Made by a program: the position numbers and the translations under genes
Notes under the pieces: generated by a model
The model's database searches: none
Seen by the model: only the letters and a program-made list of their open reading frames with translations
Told to the model about the DNA's origin: nothing
NCBI GenBank assembly: GCA_016213775.1
Contig: JACQZR010000059.1
Location: 1-36,634 of the forward strand
Length of the DNA stretch: 36,634 nucleotides
Origin: Acidobacteriota bacterium
GTDB taxonomy: Bacteria > Acidobacteriota > Terriglobia > Bryobacterales > Bryobacteraceae
Direction of reading: 5' to 3'
Part shown: positions 30,408-36,634 of the stretch, piece by piece
How the letters are laid out: the number at the start of each line of letters is the position of its first letter
How positions within the stretch are numbered: the stretch's first letter is position 1

Positions 30408-31057
30408 TCCTCGAAGCGGACGGGGCACGACAGGGCTTCGCGCATGGTGCTTGCCGGGGGGCACGTGTTGTGGACCACGAACGCAAGGACCAATGTGATC
30501 GCGAGTACCGCGCCGAACGGGATCCACGTTGCACGCACCACACCTTCAATCCAACCCTCGCGCTCGAGGCGATTGCTCACCTTTACCAGATTCGCCGCGA
30601 GCACTGCGTTGAATGCCGCCTCACCAAGAATCTCGGGTGCCATCCACACCAGATAGGCACCCGCGCTGAGAATCACGAGAATGAGCACCGCGAGGACAAT
30701 GAGGATCAGCGCACCTTCGCCATCGAGATCGAGGCCAAAGCCATCGAACCACGACGAACCTCCAGCCGGCGACGAAGGCGACGCGAAGTCATCCACTTCC
30801 AACAGGTCCTCACTGGAACCCGTACTGCTCGATCGCACGTAGGCAATCCACAATCGAACCAGCAGCAGGAAGACCAGATAGGCGATGGCGACGTTGAGCG
30901 GGTACCGCACCTTCACTGAGCCGATGCCCCACCACAACAGGGCGCGGCTCGCGAGCACTCCCGATGCAGTGGTCGCCATCAGGATCAGCATCATGTGAAA
31001 GCGGACCCAGTGCTGCTCTTTAATGCGCCGCCGGAAACGTTGGAGTCGCGATCCCAT
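30395..31057 (-). CDS. Membrane protein of unknown function, four helices
   Basis: The 220-residue protein has four hydrophobic segments at about 18-44, 52-74, 115-143 and 178-198. An acidic, Ser-rich loop sits between helices 2 and 3 (SSSTGSSEDLLEVDDFASPS). No known family is recognised. It lies 40 bases after the beta-repeat protein of the receptor cluster and is on the same strand, so it may be the last gene of that unit. Its 3' end overlaps tonB on the opposite strand by 13 bases. Confidence 0.65.
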   Translation of the reverse strand: MGSRLQRFRRRIKEQHWVRFHMMLILMATTASGVLASRALLWWGIGSVKVRYPLNVAIAYLVFLLLVRLWIAYVRSSSTGSSEDLLEVDDFASPSSPAGGSSWFDGFGLDLDGEGALILIVLAVLILVILSAGAYLVWMAPEILGEAAFNAVLAANLVKVSNRLEREGWIEGVVRATWIPFGAVLAITLVLAFVVHNTCPPASTMREALSCPVRFEDHSK

Positions 31058-31097
31058 TGGATCGACTCATCATAGCGCGGGAGCGGCCGAACGAATC

Positions 31098-32882
31098 TTA
31101 CTGGATGTCGCTTTCCACCAGCCACGAAGTCCACTCTTCGGTCCAGTCCTCTTCGCCGATGCCGCCGAGGAACCTGGCTGACTGGTCAAAGAAGCCGTCG
31201 TCGGGAGGCTGCACCCAACCGACGCGGAAGACCGGACTGTTGAAGAGCGCGCGGAAATCGGGATCGCTGTATTCCGCCGGACGCTTGATCCTATGATCAG
31301 CAGCAAAGACATTCTTACCTGCCCCGTTCCCCTTTTGACCCTGCGCGTAGGCGAGGCTGTAGACAGAGGTAGCGGAAGTCGAGAAGTTCCCCTCGAGCGT
31401 GTCGGCGCCGCTGCTGCCGATGTTGTTCTTCCAGCACAGAATCCCGTTCATCTTGACGTTCCCCTGATCGCCCTGCGCCTGGGTGTTGGCATCGTTGAGG
31501 TCGAGGCACGGGCTGTAGTAGTTTGATACCACCATGTTGTTGAGTGAAGCGCGGGCCCCGCGGCGCAGGAAGAGCCCGGGCGAATTGGATTCGTCAAACC
31601 CCGGGTTGCCGCTGCCGATAAACGTCGTGTTGAAAATGGTTGGACTCGAATAGGGGACGGCACCCTGATCGTATTCGCTGTTGTCCCCTTCCAGTCCGCG
31701 GTTGCCGGGAGCATCCGGGCTCTGGTACATGAGGCCGAACTGCACACGGCCCGTCCAGCCGAGTTGGTAGTCGATGAAGTCGTCCGCGCCCAGTCCCCCG
31801 ACAAGCCACTTGGCGTCCATGTTGCCGCCGAACCATTCAAACGAATCATCCTTTCCGTAGGTCGCTTGCAGGTGCTCGGCAACCGTGCCTTTGCCGCAAC
31901 CACCCCAAGTGAAGGAATTCAGCTCGTTGTTGGGCGAAAGAATGGTGCCGGCATACTCCACGCGAACATACTTCAGCGTGCCGCAACTATGGTTCGGATC
32001 GTTACCGCCGTACAAGCTGTCGGGGTTCCCCACCAGGCCTTCGACGTAAAACGTGCCGGGAGGGTTTTTGCAGCCGTCGGCGGGGCAGATACCGCCGTTG
32101 ACGCTGGCGGCGACGTTGATGGGAGCTTTGCCAAGCATCACGAGTCCGCCCCAGTCCCCGCGGGCGCGCTGGCCGAATGGCTGCGAGCTGGTCATGATGA
32201 TTGGGCGCGACTTGGTGCCGCTGGCGTTGATCTTTCCATCGCGAGTGACGATGATGGCGGATGCCGGCGTTGAACCAGGCTGGCCGAGAATGAAGGTTCC
32301 AGGTTCCACCATCAAGGTCGCGTTGTTCTTCACGTAGACGATGCCGCGGATTTCCCACGCCGTGTCGTTGGTGAGAATGCGGTCGGAAGTGATTTCGCCG
32401 GAGATCACCGTGGAAACGCGGACCACACCAATCTTCATGTAGGCCGATTTGAGAACCTGTGATCCGCTGGCATCGCGCACTTGGACCACGAGCGTGTGCA
32501 TGCCGAACTCTTCGTCAGGAATCGTGATAGCGGGCAGCAATCCGCCGTCGCCAACCAGGGTGCCCTTGACGGTATCGACGAGCGGAACGGCCTGGAATCC
32601 CTGAGTCAATCCGTTGCCGAGAACGTCCACCGGCGCTTCCGTGCCGGCCGGCAGGAACGTCTTCTTGCCCGTCTGGTTGTTCTGGCGGTAGACGAACAGC
32701 GTATACGGCCGGTCGTCTCCGTTTGTCTTTACGGTGAACTTGAGCGTCAACTGCTGGCCGGGCTGGTAGACGTACTTGTCACTCCAGATCCACATCGACA
32801 CCTTTGTGGGTGCAGGGGCGTCCTGCGCGAAGACGCTGGCTGCCGAAAGCAGCCCAAGCATCAGTAGCGATAGCAATCGCAT
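31098..32882 (-). CDS. Secreted parallel-beta-type protein paired with the TonB-dependent receptor
   Basis: The 594-residue protein has a signal peptide (cut near SVFAQ), an N-terminal beta-sandwich (about 25-150, with DKYVYQPGQQLTLKFTV), and a long region rich in IxVxxGxxLxxxPGT-type turns. Landmarks are ISGEITSDRILTNDTAWEI, IVYVKNNATLMVEPGTFILG, RGDWGGLVMLGKAPIN and KYVRVEYAGTILSPNNELNS, then DDSFEWFGGNMDAKWLV. The same signature is known from secreted proteins encoded next to TonB-dependent receptors in Bacteroidota. It probably binds or presents the receptor's ligand at the surface. It starts 27 bases after the receptor, with GAGGAG before the ATG. Confidence 0.75.
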   Translation of the reverse strand: MRLLSLLMLGLLSAASVFAQDAPAPTKVSMWIWSDKYVYQPGQQLTLKFTVKTNGDDRPYTLFVYRQNNQTGKKTFLPAGTEAPVDVLGNGLTQGFQAVPLVDTVKGTLVGDGGLLPAITIPDEEFGMHTLVVQVRDASGSQVLKSAYMKIGVVRVSTVISGEITSDRILTNDTAWEIRGIVYVKNNATLMVEPGTFILGQPGSTPASAIIVTRDGKINASGTKSRPIIMTSSQPFGQRARGDWGGLVMLGKAPINVAASVNGGICPADGCKNPPGTFYVEGLVGNPDSLYGGNDPNHSCGTLKYVRVEYAGTILSPNNELNSFTWGGCGKGTVAEHLQATYGKDDSFEWFGGNMDAKWLVGGLGADDFIDYQLGWTGRVQFGLMYQSPDAPGNRGLEGDNSEYDQGAVPYSSPTIFNTTFIGSGNPGFDESNSPGLFLRRGARASLNNMVVSNYYSPCLDLNDANTQAQGDQGNVKMNGILCWKNNIGSSGADTLEGNFSTSATSVYSLAYAQGQKGNGAGKNVFAADHRIKRPAEYSDPDFRALFNSPVFRVGWVQPPDDGFFDQSARFLGGIGEEDWTEEWTSWLVESDIQ

Positions 32883-32909
32883 AGATTCTCCTCTTTGTAA
32901 CTTTAGGAA

Positions 32910-35675
32910 TCAGAAAAACGAGTAGTGGAACCCAACCGTGAAGTTTCTTCCGGTTTGGTAGAGCCGTTGCACGAACTGACCTTGCGTCCAGCGGTATTGG
33001 GTATTCGCAAGGTTCTCCGCTTCAAAGCGAAGGCTGTACTTGCCTCTTTCCGTGAAATTGTAGGTGTAGACGAAATCGACGAACGTATTCGGTTCCTGGT
33101 AAATGTCAGGCAGACGGAACGTGCCGGCGTCGGATACACGCCGAGAAACATAGTTAGTGTAAAACTTGGCCTGGCTGCGCCAGGTGGGCTTCACCCACTG
33201 CACAATCGCATTGGCGATGTAACGGGATTGTCCCAGCAGGGCGCGGTTTTGCGATGTCACCACGGTGGCGTCCTCCGTCCGGATCTCGATGTTGGAATCG
33301 ACAACGGTGAAGTTGGCCGACACTCCAAAATCCTTCAGCCGCTTGGAGAGGAACGCCAGCGAGCGCCGGAACTCGAGCTCAAAGCCGACGTTGCGAGCCG
33401 CTTTGGCGTTCACAAACGTCTGCCGCAAATCGTTCGAAGGCAGAATGGTCTGTTCGATGGGATTCGTGAAGGTCTTTGCGAAAACACTGGCCGCGATCAA
33501 CTGGTTACCGCCCGGGAACCATTCCCAGCGGGCATCGTAGTTGCCGACCGTTGCGCGTTTGAGGTCGGGATTCCCGGTCGACACAAAGCCCCCGAGTACG
33601 TTGTTGAAGTCGAACGGGGACAGCTCCCGGAAATCCGGGCGCGAGAGCGTGCGACTGTACGAGACGCGCAGATTCTGTTTCGCCGAGAGCGAGTAGATCG
33701 CGTTGATGGCCGGAGCCGGGTCTCTGTTTTGCAGACCTGCAATGACGGGCTTTGCGTTCGGCACGCGGTTGTCGAAAGTGGTGACGCGCTGGTCGGCGTC
33801 TTCAATTCGGACGCCGCCTTCAAAGCGCCAGCGCCGGCCCAGGCTCAGGTCCACCATCCCGTAACCGGCGAAAACGTCCATTTGGGCGGAGTAGGTGTCG
33901 GTGGCGCGGGTGAATTCGGTGATCTGGAAACCTGTCGGCCGGATGTTGGTAGGAGCGAACAACTGATTGCTTGGGAGGAATAGATTGAGGCTTGTGACCT
34001 GCTGCGGAGCAAAAAGGAAGCGCCGCGCTTCGAAATCGCGGCGGCGCGAGGTCATGCGGAATCCCGTCTTGAATAACCCCGACACGATTCCTTTGAAGAA
34101 AGGAACGCTGTAGTCCACCTGGGGCTCGTAGATCTTGTCGTTCAAATCGGAGAAGAACCGCAGTCCCGACGATCCGGAAGCGCTGAAGATATAGCGGCCA
34201 TCGGGCAGGCGGTTGCGAATGACTTCCCGCAGGTCCGGCTCGTTGCGGCCGGAGAGTGAGTAGGTGAGTTGCCAGTGGATGAGGCTGTTGTGCAGCCTGG
34301 GCAAAGAGTGATCGCCTTCGACGCCGCTGGAGTAAACGGTGCGCTCGATGTAGCGGAGCCGCTGCGCATTCAGATCGGAATCGACACCGCCGTCATAACC
34401 GGAAAACTCGCGCGCGGTCTTATCCGCATCGTGTGTGAAGGTGTTCCGCAACACCAGTTTATTGTTGGAATCGAGCTTGATTGCCGCATTGAAGATCGCC
34501 CCCATGCGCGCACTCTCCGAATACTCGTGGTAATCCGGGTAGTTAGTAAAGATGACCGGTGCGTTGCCGCCCTGGCGGATGTAGCGTTGCAACTCAGACT
34601 GCTGCTGGAGTTTGTTTGACACGCTCAAAGCGCCAATCAAACCGAACCGCCCGAATGTGCCTCCAGCCACCGCTGACCAGTCCAACGCAGGGCGCGCCGA
34701 TCCGTTCACCGTCGGCTCCCAGTTGTCGGAGAACGCCTGTCCGAAGCCCTGCAACTGGTCTCTCGTGAATTGCCCCGCGAACAAACGGGCGTTCGTTGGA
34801 ATGGAGCTGGGCAGCTCGCGCGATCCCGATCCGAATCCGAAGAAATCGCTTGCGCCGCCCGGCGAGGAGAGGAAGCGGTTGAACGTGGTGGCCGTATTGA
34901 AGCCGGTCTTCAGCGATACGTTGAAGATTCTTTGCAGAGGGAAATCGACGGTCTTCAACTGCACGAGGCCGCCTGAGAACTCAGCAGGAAGATCAGGCGA
35001 ATAGGTTTTCGCAATCTTGATGTTCTCGATCATTCCGGTGGGGAACAGATCGAGTGGAACCACTCGTTTTTCAGGCTCCGTGGTGGGAACCACGGCACCG
35101 TTCAACTGCGTCGCGCTGTAGCGCTCACCCAAGCCACGCACATACACGAATCCGGCCCCCACGACGCTCACGCCGGTGACTTTCTGGAGCGCCCCGGCCG
35201 CGTCACCAGAGGTCCCTGAGGACAACTCTTCCTTACTTATGCTGTCGCTCACAACCGCGGAGAGTTTGCGCTCGCTGAGCATCGCTTCCGCCGTAGCATC
35301 GACAACGCCGACTTTTTCCACAACCTCGATACTGGTGACGAGCGATTTGCTCGAAAGGACCGTGCTCGCTTCCGCAATCTCGCCGGCCTTGACGATCACA
35401 TCCGTCACTTCCGCGGTGGCGTAGCTCTCCGCCGTCACGCGCAAAACATAGGTCCCTGGCGCAAGCGGAATACGGAACTGGCCATCGGCTCCGGTGACGT
35501 TGTTCCGGTCGGAATGGCCGTCAATGGCCACAGTCGCACCGGCAATGGGCCTGCCGGACTGGCTGTCAAGGATGCTACCCGCCACGACACCTTGTTGGGA
35601 AGTCTGCGCGAAGGACAACGTTGTCAGAAAAATGAAAGGCAGTGCAAAACTGATGCGGGCGAACAAACAAATCAC
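32910..35675 (-). CDS. TonB-dependent outer-membrane receptor with carboxypeptidase-regulatory domain
   Basis: The 921-residue protein has a signal peptide (cut near LSFAQ) and a CarboxypepD-regulatory-like beta domain (about 30-110). The plug follows (about 115-240, with SSGTSGDAAGALQKVTGVSV, VYVRGLGERYSATQLNG and VVPLDLFPTGMIENIKIAKT). A 22-strand type barrel runs to a terminal Phe (VGFHYSFF). It imports a large or scarce ligand such as a glycan, siderophore or metal complex with TonB energy. The start is GTG at 35675. The next gene encodes the secreted beta protein; a TonB gene lies 2.5 kb downstream on the other strand. Confidence 0.92.
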   Translation of the reverse strand: MICLFARISFALPFIFLTTLSFAQTSQQGVVAGSILDSQSGRPIAGATVAIDGHSDRNNVTGADGQFRIPLAPGTYVLRVTAESYATAEVTDVIVKAGEIAEASTVLSSKSLVTSIEVVEKVGVVDATAEAMLSERKLSAVVSDSISKEELSSGTSGDAAGALQKVTGVSVVGAGFVYVRGLGERYSATQLNGAVVPTTEPEKRVVPLDLFPTGMIENIKIAKTYSPDLPAEFSGGLVQLKTVDFPLQRIFNVSLKTGFNTATTFNRFLSSPGGASDFFGFGSGSRELPSSIPTNARLFAGQFTRDQLQGFGQAFSDNWEPTVNGSARPALDWSAVAGGTFGRFGLIGALSVSNKLQQQSELQRYIRQGGNAPVIFTNYPDYHEYSESARMGAIFNAAIKLDSNNKLVLRNTFTHDADKTAREFSGYDGGVDSDLNAQRLRYIERTVYSSGVEGDHSLPRLHNSLIHWQLTYSLSGRNEPDLREVIRNRLPDGRYIFSASGSSGLRFFSDLNDKIYEPQVDYSVPFFKGIVSGLFKTGFRMTSRRRDFEARRFLFAPQQVTSLNLFLPSNQLFAPTNIRPTGFQITEFTRATDTYSAQMDVFAGYGMVDLSLGRRWRFEGGVRIEDADQRVTTFDNRVPNAKPVIAGLQNRDPAPAINAIYSLSAKQNLRVSYSRTLSRPDFRELSPFDFNNVLGGFVSTGNPDLKRATVGNYDARWEWFPGGNQLIAASVFAKTFTNPIEQTILPSNDLRQTFVNAKAARNVGFELEFRRSLAFLSKRLKDFGVSANFTVVDSNIEIRTEDATVVTSQNRALLGQSRYIANAIVQWVKPTWRSQAKFYTNYVSRRVSDAGTFRLPDIYQEPNTFVDFVYTYNFTERGKYSLRFEAENLANTQYRWTQGQFVQRLYQTGRNFTVGFHYSFF

Positions 35676-35884
35676 CTCGATGTGCTGTTACGAAAAGATA
35701 GCATCGAAGAGTTACAACGCCGTAAATATTCTGCTAATAAATCCCATCGGCGCCGCCGGAGCCGTTCTCAGCGCAGCGACAGAGCGGTGGACATTCTGCC
35801 ACCCCTTACGTCAAACCCGGACCAGGGACCCCGCCGGCCGCCCGCCGCCACCTCCCGTCAATCGCGTCTGTCCCCGCCCTTGGC
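35676..35884. other. Divergent intergenic region of receptor and right nuclease
   Basis: About 200 bases lie between the receptor's GTG and the duplicated promoter. On the minus strand a TATCTT hexamer about 20 bases before the GTG may be a -10 box for the receptor gene. The rest is C-rich and codes for nothing recognisable. Confidence 0.3.
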
Positions 35885-35909
35885 CGAAAAACGCGATTTT
35901 GAACCTTTT

Positions 35910-35959
35910 TGACTTAGTCATACTATAGACATGTTTGAAACAGTCGATCTATATATTGT
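35910..35959 (+). promoter_or_regulatory. Double-palindrome promoter of the right nuclease gene
   Basis: TGACTTAGTCA (35910-35920), 11 bases, TGTTTGAAACA (35932-35942), then TATATAT just before the ATG at 35960. Its layout equals that of the left copy. In the second palindrome the outer arm is weakened (ACTGTTT has become CATGTTT). No Shine-Dalgarno is present. Confidence 0.55.
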
Positions 35960-36628
35960 ATGCTACTGACAATCCTCCTCCTCGCAATACAAACCCTAAA
36001 CGCCCAGCCCAACCGCTTCGGTCTCCCCGCCTGCACCGCCCCAGACCAACAACTCGCTACCAGAACCGCCTTCACCCTCTGCCTCAGCAACACCCACAGA
36101 ATCCCCGTTTGGACCGCCTACCAACTCACCCCCGAAATGCTCGAATCCCCCTCCGTCCCACGCCAACACTTCCGCCGAGACCCCGAACTCGCCTCATCCG
36201 CGACTGACGCTGACTATCGCAATTCGGGTTTCCACCGCAGCCACCTCGTCCCAGCCCGCGACCTGGCCTCTTCCCCTGACTCCCTGCGCGAATCCTACTT
36301 CCTCTCCAACGCCGTCCCTCAACTCCGTAAACTCGCCGCCCATAGCGACTCCCTCATCATCCTCACCGGCACTCTCTTCGATTGCGACATCATCCAGCAC
36401 ATTGGCCCCAACCAAATCGCCGTTCCCTGCGCCACCTTCAAAATCGCAATCGCACTGAGCGGCGAATCGAAGTCAGCCTGCGCCGTCATCCTCCCCAACC
36501 AGCCCGCCGCCACCCGCCAAACCGTCTCCATCCGCGAAATCGAAACCCGCACCAGCTTGGACTTTCTCTCCGCCCTCCCCGAGGCCGAACAGGACACCCT
36601 CGAATCCACTGCCACGCCCCTCCGCTAA
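35960..36628 (+). CDS. DNA/RNA endonuclease paralogue, right copy, lacking metal-site residues
   Basis: The 222-residue protein is the close paralogue of the left nuclease, with the same signal peptide end (QTLNAQ) and the same HRSH motif. It lacks exactly 15 residues: SNAVPQL is followed at once by RKLAAHSDSL, so PELNMSAWRKIENDI is gone. That segment holds the metal-binding Asn and the Glu eight residues on. The reading frame and the rest of the protein are intact, so it is not a simple pseudogene; it may be an inactive binder or decoy, or a gene on its way out. It is the last gene before the window edge. Confidence 0.8.
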   Translation: MLLTILLLAIQTLNAQPNRFGLPACTAPDQQLATRTAFTLCLSNTHRIPVWTAYQLTPEMLESPSVPRQHFRRDPELASSATDADYRNSGFHRSHLVPARDLASSPDSLRESYFLSNAVPQLRKLAAHSDSLIILTGTLFDCDIIQHIGPNQIAVPCATFKIAIALSGESKSACAVILPNQPAATRQTVSIREIETRTSLDFLSALPEAEQDTLESTATPLR

Positions 36629-36634
36629 CCCCCC

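Larger units (their letters stand above)
35885..36628 (+). repeat. Right arm of the inverted nuclease duplication
   Basis: The sequence matches the left arm (20969-21755) in reverse, from a TTGGCCGA phrase through both palindromes, the start codon and nearly all codons to ESTATPLR. It differs by one clean 45-base loss within the gene. Confidence 0.85.

Noticed and set aside
29609-30919. 436-codon plus-strand frame overlapping tonB and the membrane-protein gene
   Set aside because: It is Arg/Ala/Gly-rich without motifs. The TonB C-terminal domain and four membrane helices are in the other frames.
20969-36628. Composite transposon bounded by the two nuclease copies
   Set aside because: The nucleases are secreted NucA-type enzymes, not transposases. 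No terminal inverted repeats of an insertion sequence or target duplications were seen, so a plain inverted duplication is the simpler reading.
1-36634. tRNA or rRNA genes
   Set aside because: No tRNA-like T-loop (GGTTCGAATCC type) with matching arms and no conserved rRNA phrases were found by eye.

Overview
The window reads as chromosomal DNA of an Acidobacteriota bacterium, most likely a Solibacter/Bryobacter/Paludibaculum relative. This is inference from gene content and style: high G+C, SBBP-repeat and BACON/SLH secreted proteins, a PQQ dehydrogenase with a di-heme cytochrome, a DUF2934 protein, a large carboxypeptidase-regulatory TonB-dependent receptor, and many small toxin-antitoxin genes and gene relics. 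No rRNA, tRNA, CRISPR array, intact transposase or prophage was seen.

Left part (1-4.3 kb): a tandem array of five small hairpins lies at the 3' end of a PGPGW membrane-protein gene. A PilZ protein, a terminator and a MrfA-type helicase follow. Then comes a roughly 1 kb graveyard (3.34-4.33 kb) holding a dispersed repeat and broken pieces of a CopG-like antitoxin, a CxxCH surface protein and a DUF433/DUF5615 pair.

Centre-left (4.3-20.5 kb): a three-gene minus-strand unit encodes a di-heme cytochrome c, a PQQ dehydrogenase carrying an Asp-x-Asp pair typical of lanthanide enzymes, and an M20 peptidase. Next are two SBBP beta-propeller proteins, one with BACON and SLH domains, separated by an SLH gene relic, a HicAB pair and a DUF2310 zinc-ribbon protein. 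A plus-strand unit of M28 peptidase, alpha/beta hydrolase and DUF4350 protein converges on a DUF4139 protein plus homoserine dehydrogenase unit.

Centre-right to right end (20.5-36.6 kb): two closely related secreted DNA/RNA nuclease genes lie in inverted orientation about 14 kb apart, each with the same double-palindrome promoter. The right copy has an exact in-frame loss of 15 residues that removes the metal-binding Asn and Glu. Between them are a decayed tyrosine recombinase, an arsenic operon (arsR-arsM-acr3-arsC), a MerR-TPR fusion regulator divergent from an AroE-like dehydrogenase that lacks the usual shikimate-binding serines, a DUF2934 protein, lexA, a macrodomain protein, VapBC, TonB, a membrane protein, and a TonB-dependent receptor paired with a secreted parallel-beta-type protein.

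A pattern across the window: several transcription units have a -10-like hexamer ending exactly six bases before the start codon (cytochrome c, M28, arsR, MerR-TPR, lexA, the left nuclease, probably hicA). This suggests widespread leaderless transcription. All functional statements come from reading the translated sequence by eye; no database search was run.
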